Shown here piece by piece: positions 12,299-24,288 of a stretch of 64,000 nucleotides of DNA. The stretch lies in NCBI GenBank assembly GCA_013396755.1, contig VWZF01005807.1:1103514-1167513 (forward strand), in the 5' to 3' direction. The first letter of the stretch is position 1. Each line of letters begins with the position of its first letter. The stretch comes from Sclerurus mexicanus (lineage: Eukaryota; Chordata; Aves; Passeriformes; Furnariidae). Under the pieces are notes generated by a model. It worked only from the letters and a program-made list of their open reading frames with translations, was not told where the DNA came from and ran no database searches. Both the position numbers and the translations under genes were made by a program.

Positions 12299-12522
12299 TG
12301 AGGGGATAGAATGCACACCCAGTTGTTTTGTAGATGACACCCAGCTGGGCAGGAATGTTGATCTACTGGAGGGATGGAAGGCTCTACAGAGAAATGTGGA
12401 GAGGTTGGATAGGTGGGATTCGTAGGCCAATTGTATGGTCTAGTGGTGGACTTGGCAGTTTTATGTTTGGAGTCAATGATCTTACAGGTGTTCTTTAACC
12501 TAAATGATTCCATGATTTACCA

Positions 12523-15500
12523 CCCATTGTTTATCTCACTCATCAAGCAGAGAGTTCCTACTAATTGTTACTTAGTTAAGGAACCCTTAGTAACATTTAG
12601 ATAGCAAAATATGTAAATTTTCTCTGTTCCAACAACAGCACTACTTTGCAGAGATACTGCATGATGCCAGAATGAAGTTAAGTATAACAAAACAAACTTC
12701 AATTTATCTCAGCATAAAGGGAACCATTCTGAAAATGTTGGAGTTGTATTTGCATGTCCAAAGAAATACTCACTGCTGCCCCAACAAGGCTGCTATGATG
12801 CACTAATCAGAGTGGTCGTGGTGACACAGGTGACAAGGTCTTCAAGCAGATAAAAAGCTCATATTTTCAAAAATACAGAAATTCCAAAGCCTTTTCAGGT
12901 TTTTCTTCCACTGAAATTATGTTTGAGTCTGTATTAGTGGGCCCAAAGCAGTCTGAATACACACTTATATAATGTCCTAATTTTTGCCAAAAAAACACTT
13001 TAACCAGTTTATTTTGACTGCCACATCCAACTGGTGAGATCAAATCCAGATTATGAAAATTTTCCAAGAGTGAGGAATAGCCCCATAGTCAAGGGTGTGC
13101 CAGGTGTTAAAGACACATTTAGTATTCTTCCAGAAAATAATCACAGAAGCTCCTTGATCAAAGGCCAAAGGCTGAGAATTTAGGAGAATTTCAATTTCAA
13201 CATCTGTTTTAACAGATGTGGGTAAGACATGTCAGGAATTTTTTACTGTCATTGAAAAGATTTTTTGGCCTAAAAGCAAAACAGGATCGACTGCATCATT
13301 CTTAAATCAAGGGTTTGTATTATTTTGCATTTCCCAAACATTAGTTTAAAGCAGCAAATTGACCTAATAATGGGTGTCCTTTGGGGAAAAAATAAATTCC
13401 TTTTTTACTGTTTTCACAGTTAATTGAGCATGATCTTATATGTTATTCAAAAATATGATGTGAAATTTAGATTGCCTTTGCACTATAGCAGTAACTTGAA
13501 GGAATGGGAACTCATTTCATGTCCTTTACTGTCAAGATACTTGTGCATCAGATTTGGAAACCTAAATGCTGCATGGCAGAGTAAAAAATTCCACAAGGTA
13601 TGGAGAAATAGAAGCCAGACCATCATCAAAACTGGCAACAGACTTATGTAAGAAAGAAGATCCTCAGGACAAGGAGTGTTAACTACAACTCTATGAGAAA
13701 AAGCATTTAGTGAGTTGAAATAGGATCCTGAAAGAGGGAGTCCCAAAGTAGATATTTTCAGGAGTAGTAGGTATATTTTTACATAAACCTACACATTCTT
13801 TGATCCACATGCTAAGACTAGATAAGGACTGTTATAAGCTCTTATTCAGATTTAGCTGACTTGTCAACAGCAGTTACACTGATTTAAATGTTTTTGTGCA
13901 TATTCTTTACATTCTATGTCAGCCAAAATGGTGAATGGCTTTTTTGAAGTCTTTATTCTCCCAATATGTCTTGAAAAAAGTTAATTTCTATGGTCATTCC
14001 CTTCAAGGAAAGCCACAATAGTAGGAGACAGAGACAAAAACATTTATTCTGCCTTATATCATAGTTCACCACAAGGCTAGAAGAGTCAAGGAAAAACTAA
14101 TAAAACAAGATGTAAGGGTGAAGTTGGAGGAAGAGACAATAGCTATTTACGCTGCTTCTGATCTTCTAAATGTGGTCTTAAAACATGGCCCGAAAATTTG
14201 TCCCATTAAAATAATACGTGAAATTTATAAATAGGCTTTTTGGGGGTTGTACTTATTCTAAAATTAGTTTTGTTTCTGGTGAATTCACTTCTTGTTAATC
14301 TATTTAATATTCTTTTGTTTTGTGTATGTGCCCATGTCTTGTTACTAGCTTAGAACCTTTTACCTTCCTCTTTTGAGTTTTGTATTTATTTACATATTTT
14401 TTCCAAATTCCTGCCATCCATATTTAAGAATTGATTTGTGTTTTCAGTTCTTTGTCTGCTAACCTGTTGCCTGTGCTTGTTTACTGCCCATTTCTCATCA
14501 TAAGGGCCTTGCACAAGCTTTAAATGTAGTGCTGTAAAACAGAGAGTAGCACACAGTTCAGAGTAAATGCATCATTAGCACAAATTTGCGAGGAGAAAAA
14601 TACATGCAATACATTAGGACATCTGTTATGGTTCACAGTGCTTTGGCTGGTCTTCCTAATAAAGACTGAGGGAAAGCAAGCATTCAGGACTTCCTTTCTT
14701 TTCATGGAGACTATATGCATGGTAGATATCCGCTCTTGATGTCAATGGCAAAATAAACAAACGTATAAGAAGAAATAGCAGTTAACCCTTAAAGGACAAT
14801 ATTTCCAGTAGATTAGAAATTCATTGCCAGAAATTAAAAAAAAAAAATCAACCCCCCAAAAAAACAATCTACAAAGGATCTATGCATAAATTATATAAAC
14901 CTATGGAATAGAAAAGATTTTGAGCTCAGAATACCCCTAAAAAATTCTGGTTTATTAGCTGGGACAAATGATTTAAACACCCGGACAGACTGAGCTATGA
15001 GCAATGTATGTGAATATTTACACTCACAATTTTGACTTAGGCATTGAAAAAAAATGTTTCTTAACACATTCACAAAAATCTTCTTAGTAAAAACTGCAGA
15101 CTATTCAAAGAGATGTATGCTATTAGGAAACAAAATGTGCTTTCACATGCTCTAAAATGCTGTAGGGCATATATGCTGCAATATTCAGGTCCTTCCCAGA
15201 TAAATTAGGCAGGAAAAGAATTCTCCTAGTGGACTTCACAGACTTAAGATGATTTTTTTCCCCATCTATACTTGTATGAAATACTTATTTATTTCAGCAC
15301 TGTTTTGAATTTTTTGTGGTATAGGTAGTGCAGAAATAAAGGATTGCCATCAAAAGTTTTGCAGATCACATGCACGCAGGAAAAAAACACACACAAGTCA
15401 TTCCAGCTAAACTGAAAGTACTGCTATTATCTTTATCTCTTAAAAAATTAGTTGTCTTTCCTTTTGGATCTTATCTTTTTGTGGCTCCACTTTATGAGTT

Positions 15501-16990
15501 ACACTACCTCAAAAAAGCACTGTAGGTCATTCATAGGGATATGATGCATGGGATCTTGTAAGTCTCTAAGATGGTGCCAACACCTGAGCTGAGAATAAAA
15601 GCAGACTTGATCAACAGAAGTGACAATGAAAAATATTTGTACTGACACATTCCAGTGATGACATAAGTTGTATGGACTCTGTAAAGCTTGTAAGCTCAGA
15701 TTCAAATAGTGCCTATGCAAGTGAGGGGATTCTGCTCTGGCTCTGTCTCCATCATCAGTAGGGTATTAAGTTTTCTAATCAGGTTAATTAAGAACTGTGT
15801 CCTTGTGCTACTGGTTCTGCATCATTTAGGGGTAGCTATAAAATCTTTACAAGCATTCCCAAATTTTTTTTTCAATTATCATTCAAATGTCCATATTTTT
15901 ATCTATCCTATAAACTACAAGGGTACACAGAAGCTCACATGCATTTTTCAACTGCTGTAAAATGAATCAGAAATGTTTAGCATTTAATCTGTAGGATAAA
16001 AGGGTAAGAGAATGGAAAGAATTCTATAAAAACCTAAATACCCTGGATATCTTAGAGCAACCTAAAGAAAAACAGCAGACACTTAATTGCCATCTTCACC
16101 TATACAGTTAAAAGAGGTCTGCTATAAAAATTACATGTAATCAATATGAATGCAGCTATAAACAGAACCACACATGGCACCCTGCAATTTAATTCTGTCC
16201 TTATTACTGCTGGGTTCCACTTTTATATTTATAGTATGCATAATGAATGAATACATTTTAGAACTGATACAAGGGGGAAAAAATCTCACCTTTTTGCCAT
16301 ATTCAGAATCAACTTGTTTTCCTTAAATCCAAATTACATCGTATTTGGTTTGTGGGTGAGCTGAGGAAGAATTGAGTTTGGTTTGTGTGGTGAAGAAGCT
16401 ATGTGAAGGAGAACATTTCACTAAATAAAAGAATATAGATATCACAGACATAATCAAACAGTCAAATAGAGAACATACTAGCAAATGCAAAAAAATTAAT
16501 ATATATTGTTTCCAGATGTGCAGATATTTGTCTATCAATTACTTTTAAAACCTACCTTTTGGCTTAGGTTAACAATAACTTAAAAAGAAGTATTTACCAT
16601 TTAAATATAAAATAAGTAATTTAACAGGTGATACATGTTGAAAAATACTTTTTCAGGTACTTGTGATTTTGGGTGCCTTTATATAGTCAGCTTATGCAGC
16701 TCAACCTTAATTAATTTTACTTGAACACTTGAGTCCTGAGGAATCTATTGGGCATTTATTTTCTGTCTTGTACCATCATGATGGGTGAATTCATCCTCTG
16801 CATTCAGATTTTCTGCTCTTCTTTAGTGGAAAAAAATCTAATAACTAACAATGTCTATATATCTCAATGCAATTCTCAATGAGAATTTCAAATCCAGGTT
16901 CACTGACTTATTTTTAACTAATTAAGTAAATAATTTTTTTAAGAAAATAGAATTAGATATTACCAATAACCTTATCAATAACTAAGACTT
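12523..16990. other. AT-rich unique sequence, no established gene
   Basis: I see no recognised repeat. Open frames are short. One weak splice-flanked segment at 15508-15588 (minus) is discussed among the findings. Homopolymer A runs occur near 14827-14870. Confidence 0.5.
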
Positions 16991-16994
16991 CTCT

Positions 16995-17632
16995 AGTTTC
17001 ATAGAAAAGGTGTAACAACACCACTGCTATGCCTGGGATGCATAAAAAGAAGTGTGGCCAGTAGATCAAGGGAGGTAAGCAGGTCTCTGCTCCTATGAGT
17101 CTCCACCCTGAGTATTACATCCAGCTCTGGAATCCTCAGTACAGGAAAGGCATGGACCTGTTGGAGTGTGTCCAGAGGAGTGCCACAGACATGATCAGAG
17201 GACTGGAGGACCTCTCCTATGAGGAGAGGCTGAGAGAGTTGTTGTTCAGCCCGAAGAAGAGGCTTCAGACACCTCATTGTAGCCTTTCAATGTTGCCTGT
17301 AAGAAAGATAGGGACAGAATTTTTAGCAGGGCTTGTAGCAACAGGCAGATGGATAATGGTTTTAAACTAAAAGAGGATAGATTCAGATTAGATACAAGGA
17401 AGAAGTTTTGTTTTTTTTTTAAATGAAGGTAAAACACTGGAACAATTTTCCCGGAGAGGTGGTAGATGCCCCATCCCTGTAAACATTCAGCATCAGGTTG
17501 GATGGGGCTCTGAGCAAGTTCATCCTGATCAAGTTCAAGATGTTCCTATTCATTGCAGGGGCATAGGACTAGATGATTTTTAAAGGTCTCTTGCAACCCA
17601 AACTATTCTGTGATTGTGTGATGCTGTTGTTA
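16995..17632 (+). mobile_element. CR1 LINE 3' fragment
   Basis: Plus-strand CR1 3' end. Diagnostic blocks are ACATCCAGCTCTGGAATCC, GGCATGGACCTGTTGGAG, TCAGAGGACTGGAGGACCTC, ACTGGAACAATTTTCCCGG and the terminal AACTATTCTGTGATTGTGTG. It is 5'-truncated near 16995 and covers the distal RT and 3' UTR. A run of about ten Ts near 17409-17418 disrupts it. The remnant is non-functional. Confidence 0.88.
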
Positions 17633-17639
17633 CTGAAGA

Positions 17640-18370
17640 TAATAACATTATAATGGATATGTTATGTTCATTGAAACCAGTTGCCAAATCTTTGCTAACA
17701 GGAAAATCATGAAGAAAAGAGCATTTTGTGAACACGTAAGAATCTTTTTTTGCATGGTTTAGAGGTCAGAAGTGCATGCAAAACTGACAGAAGAGATTAT
17801 TTTGCTTTGCAGTTCATACCTACGATCAGACCCAAGGTCTTTGAACGGGTCCGATAGAGCCTGCACAGAAGACCTGACCAATACCATACACCTCAGATCT
17901 ACCATAATGTGTTGTGTTGTTGTTTGTATATGTGTTGTTATCCACATATGTGCTGCAACTCTGAAAGCTGAGATTTGTGCTTTCAGGAATCTGAATGTGG
18001 CAGATATGCCCATGTTATTGTCTATGCCATATAGAAATGCATCACATAGAGACTGAATTGTTCATGTTGCCATGCATCCTGGTTTCATTGGAAAAGCATA
18101 TGCTTTTCCTTTCTTTGTGGTTGGAAACTACTAAATATTCTTCTGTTCAGACTCTATAGAACCTTTTTCCATGCCTCATCTACTGCTCTAATATAGCTGC
18201 CATTATAACAGAGCTAGTACTTGGTATTTGCAACATTATTATTCAATAATCATTCTTTTCTGTTGAGAAATTGCCTTCTGTCTTTGTGTTTAACCTTTGA
18301 AATGAAGTAATACTACCTAGTGAACCTTTCTTTTTTTTAGCATTTATAAAACTTCATCCTCTTTTGCAAA
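17640..18370. other. Unique sequence, no gene seen
   Basis: There is an open frame at 17772-18056, but both strands are open across much of it and I recognise no protein. I treat it as chance. Confidence 0.5.
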
Positions 18371-18585
18371 ATGATTCACAGAATGGTTTGTGTTGGAAGG
18401 GACCTTAAAGATCATCTAGTTCCAACTTTCCTGCCACAGGCAGGGAACTTTCCACTACACCAGATTGCACAAAACCCCATCCAACCTGTCCTGGAACACT
18501 CCTATAAATGGAGCATCCACAACTTCTCTGGGCAATCTGTTCCAGTGTCTCACAAATCTCACAGTGAAGAAATTGCATAAAATCA
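18371..18585 (-). mobile_element. CR1 LINE 3' end, short
   Basis: On the plus strand TTCACAGAATGGTTTGTGTT and GGAAGGGACCTTAAAGATC open a minus-strand CR1. It continues through the CATCCACAACTTCTCTGGGC and CCAGTGTCTCACAAATCTCA blocks and stops after GAAGAAATTG. This is a 5'-truncated fragment of about 215 bp. Confidence 0.9.
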
Positions 18586-18589
18586 TTCT

Positions 18590-21535
18590 AACAGAACAGA
18601 AATACCAACTCCAATGTTACTGAGGGACTGTTTATTCAAATTCAGAGGTTCTGAGCTCTAATTTTGTCTGCCATTGATTTGTTCGTTCACCTCAGACAAT
18701 TTTTCTTGATTTAATCATCTCAGTTTTACTTTGGATTGATACTATCTAATTTAGTGAGATTCTTCTGAAGACTTATTAGAGCACTGTTCATGATATGAAA
18801 AGAAAAATGTTGCATGAATTCATATTATCATGTTTAGATGCTTTGCATCAGTCTGCTGCTCATTGATGTTGCCTATAAGCAAGGATGAATGGCATAAATT
18901 GTAATTGACAAAAACATCTTCTGCAATCGCCAGAAGTAGTTCTATGAATATACTAAAAAATAATGACACTGTCATTGTATTCAAGCTGACAGGCCTTGCT
19001 AAGAGGCAAGGAATGTTAACTTAGGCTTAGATGTGTAAAAATATTGTATTCTGGACATGGCTTCCAACATTTAGCTGCTTTGGTGTGCCAGCAGGATGAA
19101 CATCTGACAATCTGCAGCAACTGAAGCCTGTGACCTCAAATATTTTGAGCTTCTAATGCATATATAACAACATGCATCTACCCAGAACTGTCCTTACACA
19201 AAGCTTTATTCATTCACCACCCTTACAGATGAAAAAGAATAGTTTTTTATGGTTTTTTTTCAGAACTCAGGTTTACAGTTTTATTGCCGCATTGAAAGTA
19301 TAATATATTTCATATTAAGCAATTTAATTATGGTTAGACAACATAAACTCCTGAGGATTTTACCTAATCAAAGTTCTTCATATGGCTTGATATTTTAAAT
19401 ACTTTTATTTTAATTACACAAAATTAGTAGTTAATAGACTGTTGAAACACAACAACAAAACCAAGTTCTTTTTTTTATAGGATTTTATATTCAAAGTGCT
19501 TAAATTTCACTTCTGCTTTCAAAGGCACAAAAAGACAAAATAGTTAGAGGAAAGGTCATCTTTTCTTTTCTCTGCAGAAGCCACATTTGAACATAAAATG
19601 TTCTTTTCAGCAAGTTAAAGAAATATATGTAAGAAATATACATATATTTTAGGTACTTAAATTAAATTGTATATTCTGAGCACTTCACCATGATTAATCA
19701 TTTCTTCGCTAATGCCTACTGACCAGTTGTCTGGGAAGCATAAACTTCCTAATTGTGTTGTGACACTTTTATTCTACAATTTTTTAATTTTTTGAGAAAT
19801 AATTTGCTCACTGTATCATCTGAATTCTCCTTACTCCTTTTGCCTTAGAGATATACCAGTTGTATCTGCTTAGGCTTGTTTTAACTTCCAGATCTGTTTT
19901 TGTTTAATTTTATTTATTTTTCTTCTGAGTATATGATGAAGATTTGATATAATCCTGTGCCTTAGAAAATACAAACTCCTTTCGCTAACTTTAAATCAGG
20001 TTCTTAATAGCCTTTCTCTTAGTTTTGGGTCTCAGATTGCTGTTATAACCCTGTTTACTGGGATTCTAGGTACCTTCCAGAGTTCTCTCACTAGTCTCAC
20101 ACCTGCTTTTAATTCTATTTTCTTAGTTTCTTACAAAAGACTTATGAAATATAGACCCAAATTCTTTCTAAGACTTAAATTTCCTTAAGTGTCTATGAAT
20201 TTCTTTTGCACACTTCTCAACAGTGATGAATATAATGTAATTGCATAGGTTAGAGCTTTTTTCCTATGAGTCCCTTATTTAAACCTTTTACTTTTTTTTT
20301 CCTTTGCTCTTATAGGTCAACTTCTTATTCTATCTCTGCTGCTGATATTTTCTAGTGCCAGATTGTGCTCTAATTTATAAATTATATCAAATCCTTAAGA
20401 AAATGAAGAGTGAGATCTTTTTGGGTTTTTTTTTCCTCAACTGACAACATGAAATTAGCTTTAAATAGACTAGAATGTTGCAGAGGTTTCACTTCTAGTT
20501 TGAACAGTTTAGTATGTACAGGTAATCTTAACAGCATTCTACTCCACCAAATGCTTTTAAACTTTTCATCAGAATAGATAGCATGTGTTTTTTATAATAT
20601 GTATTTATGACTTTATCATAATCAGAAAAAATGGCAAGTAACTGCAGTAATAAATAATATATATAAATATAAAATAAATTAAAGCATGAAATTTACAAGA
20701 ATCAATGAAATAGAAGAGCTTTAAGTTATTTTTCAAGGGTGAACAAATGTGATTGACTATTTTTTGGTCTGCTGTTTCAAGTGTGATAGAGAACAGAAAA
20801 AAGTTGATCATTAGAATGGTTGAAGAAAAAGGAAACTGTAGAGAGAAAGGACTAAATTGAATGCATTGTTAAAAATTAGACAATGAAGAAAATCAGGACA
20901 AGAGTAGAACAATTTCACTTGAAAATGTCTCTTAAAGGATAAGAAATGTTGCAATGTAGTCCTTGACAAAGGATAAAATTCTTTTCTCCAATCTGCACTG
21001 CAGATCTTAATGGTATATTGTGCAGCTGTCATACATACAGGGCTCCCACTGATATTAGTAAATGGTCCTTTCATAGAACTACTGGAGAATATGAATAGAA
21101 ATAAAAAAGAGAAAAATTTTACCATGTTATGCACAGAAGGATTGCCATCCTGACCCGTGCTGACTTTCTGACTCTCTAATCCCTTGATTGCCGTAAACTG
21201 TGTGAACTTGACCTTTGTTTCATGATTATATTTAGGTGCCATGTTATTTGGAGCTTAACTATTGCTACTTCCTATTTCTTTTTGGTACTCATGCACTCAC
21301 ATTTTTCCCATGACAAATCTGTAATATAATTACACTTAATATATATTTTTTTAAAAATATCCACAACAAAAAAACCCCACAAACTAAAATCCCCCAAACC
21401 AAAACCACTATAAGCCTAGGAATATGTACATTTCATAATTTCCAAATAGACCACAAAATATCTTAGAATGGTAGAGTCTTTTGCTTTTGTCATCTTCTCT
21501 CCCTTTAATTCACTGTTTCTTGACCAACGTGATTT
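18590..21535. other. AT-rich unique sequence, no established gene
   Basis: The longest open frame (minus, 20811-21242, 143 codons) ends in low-complexity hydrophobic sequence. I found no usable splice donor near its plausible acceptor at about 21091, and I do not support it as a gene. Confidence 0.5.
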
Positions 21536-21539
21536 GTAT

Positions 21540-21925
21540 ATCACAGAATGGCTGAGTCAGAAGGAAGCTCTGGAGGTTATCTGGCCCAGCTGCCCTGACC
21601 AGGCATGTCTGCCTAGGGACACTTGTTCAGGATCTTGTCTATACTTTTTTTTTAATGTCTTCAAAGATGGAGACTCCACACCTCCCTGAGCAACTTGTGC
21701 CAGGGCTCAGTCACTCTCGCAGCATAGAAGGGTTTCCTGATGTTCAGAGGGAACCTCCTGAGTTTCAGGTTTTGCCTCTGGTCCTGTCACTGGACACCTC
21801 TGAAAAGTATCTGGTACTGAAAAGTACCTGGCTCCATTCTGTTTTCACCCTCCCTTCAGATATTTATATACATTGCTGAGTTTCCCTCTGAGCTTTCTCT
21901 TCTCCAGGATGAACAGTCCCAAATT
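21540..21925 (-). mobile_element. CR1 LINE 3' fragment
   Basis: The plus strand starts TATCACAGAATGGCTGAGTC and continues with ATGGAGACTCCACACCTCCC, CACTGGACACCTCTGAAAAG, CTGGCTCCATTCTGTTTTCA and TTCTCTTCTCCAGGATGAAC. These are standard blocks of a CR1 3' end read from the minus strand. It is 5'-truncated near 21925. The subfamily differs from the copies at 5 kb and 32 kb, which have a different 3' region. Confidence 0.88.
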
Positions 21926-21929
21926 TAAA

Positions 21930-22965
21930 ATGTAATTTTCTAATGTCATATCAAGGAGTGTTATTAAAGGATTTGTAGATCATTAGGTAAATTCTTTTTA
22001 AGACTTATTTAATTTGAAACAAAGGCTGGTCTTAATTGAAAGAATGTATCATATGTCAGTTGACATCAAAGGAATTGCATTTTACATGTGTGGTATATTG
22101 CATATATTTGGATCCGAATTAATTTGTAGAATTACGAATAAAATATATCTTCATCTCAAAAGGAGAAGCAAATGCAATATTTGATTGATTATTTTTGATG
22201 CATTTCAGTAAACGACCTGCATGATCCCTACCATTTCACACAAGACATAAAGAGTTCAGTAATACCAGTGGAACAGCTTTTCAAATATATATATATATAT
22301 ACATATAATTTCTTTCAAAGAGCAGATAATTTAAAAAGTTATAGTTAAAAGACTAAAATTATACATCTGGTAAACAAAGAAGGAGAAAGGAAAGAAAGAA
22401 TTTTTAAAATTCAGGCTACTATAATCTAAACTGACTTTCACTAAAATAGGTGAGCAAGATGTTACTTTATTACTTATGAGTTGCTTTTTGTGTGGTTGAT
22501 TTTTTAATCCAAACTATGATTAAAACAACAGAAAAACAGAGATTATATGGAATCCAAAGGAATTTCTGCTCAGAGGCAAAAAGAGCATATTCCAAAGCCA
22601 TAGCAATTAGTGAAAAGCCTTCAACTCTTATCTAATTTCAGACATAGACATTCTGCATGTCTGTCTTTGATGTATTGACACTAGGATTTATTTATAATCA
22701 ATATAGAGAAGCAGGTATTTTTAGGATGTGATTTTTCATCTTAACTAGATATCTTAGTTCAGATGAATCACATATTGCAACTGTCTGTTTCCCTTCATTA
22801 ACTATAAACAAAAGCTGAGAATAAGTAGCTAAAATGCAGGCTTATCCATTGAATTGGATAAATCCTATTCTTATTTACTTCAGTGGGTCTTGGATTTCTA
22901 GAAAATTTTTTTTCATATTTATATAATGAAACATATCAATATGCCAGATCAGTCCAAGACAACCT
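21930..22965. other. AT-rich unique sequence, no gene seen
   Basis: A TA microsatellite lies at 22284-22306. Nothing else is recognised. Confidence 0.55.
22284..22306. repeat. (TA)n microsatellite
   Basis: A TA run of about eight units followed by ACATAT. Confidence 0.85.
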
Positions 22966-22971
22966 ACTTAC

Positions 22972-23108
22972 CTGAAAAGGAATGATTACATTCACTTTAG
23001 GACTGGTTCTGCTGTTTCCGACCGAGACAAATTGATTTGGGGATATTGAGCTGACTAGCTCGTATTTAAGTTTTAATCTTAACTGAAGTCCTTGATGCAA
23101 TAAACTTT
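22972..23108 (-). CDS. Candidate internal coding exon (137 nt) of an unidentified minus-strand gene
   Basis: On the minus strand a pyrimidine-rich tract ending TTTTCTACAG is followed by 137 nt and then the strong donor CAG/GTAAGTAG. The segment reads as 2 nt plus 45 stop-free codons and ends in phase 0. Its residues include LLHQGLQLRLKLKYELVSS near the start and KVNVIIPFQ at the end: an amphipathic, beta-strand-like composition with no cysteine and no low complexity. It holds three CpGs in a neighbourhood with very few, which fits constraint. A 24-nt microexon 368 bp upstream (23477-23500) joins it in frame, creating a GAA codon at the junction. I do not recognise the protein family. It could be a chance open segment, but the paired splice sites make it the best exon candidate in the window. 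No upstream promoter or start is in sight. Confidence 0.5.
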
Positions 23109-23161
23109 CTGTAGAAAACAATAATAAAAAGTAGTAGCTTATTGTCCTCAAGTTTCTGAAC

Positions 23162-23282
23162 AATACAATAACTTGAAATAACTCATTAGTTACACACACA
23201 CACTTCCCTTCACATGCACCACCCTCCACACACACTCATGCACAGTCCAGACCCCACACACACCCAGGATCAGCATAGCAGA
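23162..23282. repeat. Copy A of a 120-bp direct repeat
   Basis: From AATACAATAACTTGAAATAA to CAGCATAGCAGA this matches 24289-24407. The differences are one CA unit and two sites where copy B has CpG and copy A has CA or TG. It contains two CA-rich tracts. It lies in the putative intron between the two exon candidates at 22972-23108 and 23477-23500. Confidence 0.9.
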
Positions 23283-23476
23283 TCATTAGCACCTTGGAAA
23301 AGACTGAAATGCTAAATACCTATTTTCCTGTGCCAAAAGAAAGTATCTGGTGGAATCAGGGAGAAATGCTGTTAAGTATCTATACCATATTTGAAATGTG
23401 GCCTTTTATTTAAATTTATGTGCATATTACTTTCATTTAATTTCTTTAATTAAAATTTCTCAGTTTTATTTCTCAC

Positions 23477-23500
23477 CTGTATTTCTATGAATATTTTCTT
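23477..23500 (-). CDS. Candidate 24-nt microexon, minus strand
   Basis: On the minus strand the tract CTTTTTTTTCTAATTCTTAG is followed by 24 nt and the donor ACAG/GTGAGAAATA. The length is a multiple of three, so its phase is symmetric. Entered in phase 1 it reads as seven full codons (ENIHRNT) plus a leftover G. That G joins the AA opening the exon at 22972-23108 to give an open continuation. Short exons of this size are known in neuronal and membrane-protein genes, but chance matches to splice motifs are common at this length. Support comes mainly from the matching phase and the good acceptor tract. Confidence 0.33.
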
Positions 23501-23834
23501 CTAAGAATTAGAAAAAAAAGTATGCGATATATTTTCAGGATAAGATGTTGTTTGGTTTATACAATCTTAAACAGTTCCAATATGGAAGTATTTATTTGTT
23601 CCTTGCTCAACTGGAATAAATATTTGAAACATAGACCATTTACAATGAAATGCTTTACATTTCTAAGATGGCTTCAAAGAATTTTGATCCTCATTGCTTA
23701 TTCATTGTAAACAGTAATTTTTTCAGTGAATAAGAAGTATGTGTGATGTATCCACATTAGTTAAAACACAAATTACTAGTAATGACTAGGTTGAACTACA
23801 GTAAATAACACCCTGAATGATGTTTTATCTTCTT

Positions 23835-24138
23835 CTTTGTCCTGACCCACTGGCCACTCTGGGGTCCCAGGCCAGGGTGAGGGGCCATGTTCTCACTGTC
23901 CCTGACAGAGCTGGGTCAGGGGCTCCAGGATCTGGGGGGTGTTATGTTTTTTCTGGGCTGTTTGTGACTGGCAGCTGCTCTGGGGCTTCCCCATGTGGGC
24001 TCCAGGAGCTGCCTTGAGGGATATGATACCACTCCACCTCCCTGAGGGTTAACCCATCCTTTCCCCTATACACACACACACACACATGCATCCCCACAAG
24101 GTGGTTCTGACCCATAATTACAGATCTGGTGTCTAACA
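23835..24138 (-). mobile_element. Partial LTR, same family as 11435-12298
   Basis: On the minus strand it starts TGTTAGACACCAGAT at 24138. It then follows the 11.4-kb LTR through the AGAACCACCTTGTGGGG block, a CA/TG run, CAGCTGCCAGTCACAAACAG and CCTGGGACCCCAGAGTGGCC. Similarity fades near 23835, so roughly the last 560 bp of the LTR is missing. It abuts a CR1 fragment at 24175, so this too may have landed in or beside a CR1. Confidence 0.82.
24070..24086. repeat. (CA)n microsatellite inside LTR
   Basis: A CA run of eight units in the minus-strand LTR copy, equivalent to the TG run at 11479-11508. Confidence 0.9.
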
Positions 24139-24174
24139 ACCATCAAGAGTCTCATTTGCTGCTGTTCTAAGACC

Positions 24175-24285
24175 TGTATAACGTGACCTTGAACACTTTC
24201 AGGGATGGGGCATCCACAAGTTCTCTGATCCAGTGTCTCATCACCCATAGTAAAGAATTTCTTCCTTATATCTAATAATAATAGA
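24175..24285 (-). mobile_element. CR1 LINE fragment, about 110 bp
   Basis: The plus strand carries CTTGAACACTTTCAGGGATG, GGGCATCCACAAGTTCTCTG, CCAGTGTCTCATCACCC and AAGAATTTCTTCCTTATATC, a standard inner segment of a CR1 3' region read from the minus strand. Both ends are truncated: the LTR lies on one side and copy B of the 120-bp repeat on the other. Confidence 0.8.
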
Positions 24286-24288
24286 AAT

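Larger units (their letters stand above)
11175..12522 (+). mobile_element. CR1 LINE, split by a solo LTR and internally deleted
   Basis: The plus strand reads as CR1 ORF2 reverse transcriptase from about 11175: GATTTTACCTGGACATTAG, then GGAGAAACTGACTGCTGAT, then GGTCACAAGTGG. It runs to GGACGAGG at 11427-11434, is interrupted by the LTR at 11435-12298, and resumes as TGAGGGGATAGAATGCAC. Shortly after GCCAATTGTATG (about 12425-12436) it jumps to the 3'-terminal CR1 segment (GTGGTGGACTTGGCAG, ATGATCTTACAGGTGTTCTT) and ends near 12522 with the ATTCCATGAT tail. Several hundred bases of ordinary CR1 are missing at that jump. No open frame survives. Confidence 0.85.

Noticed and set aside
20811..21242. 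143-codon minus-strand frame, with an acceptor-like T-rich tract before 21091
   Set aside because: No adequate donor downstream, low-complexity hydrophobic end, and no recognised domain.
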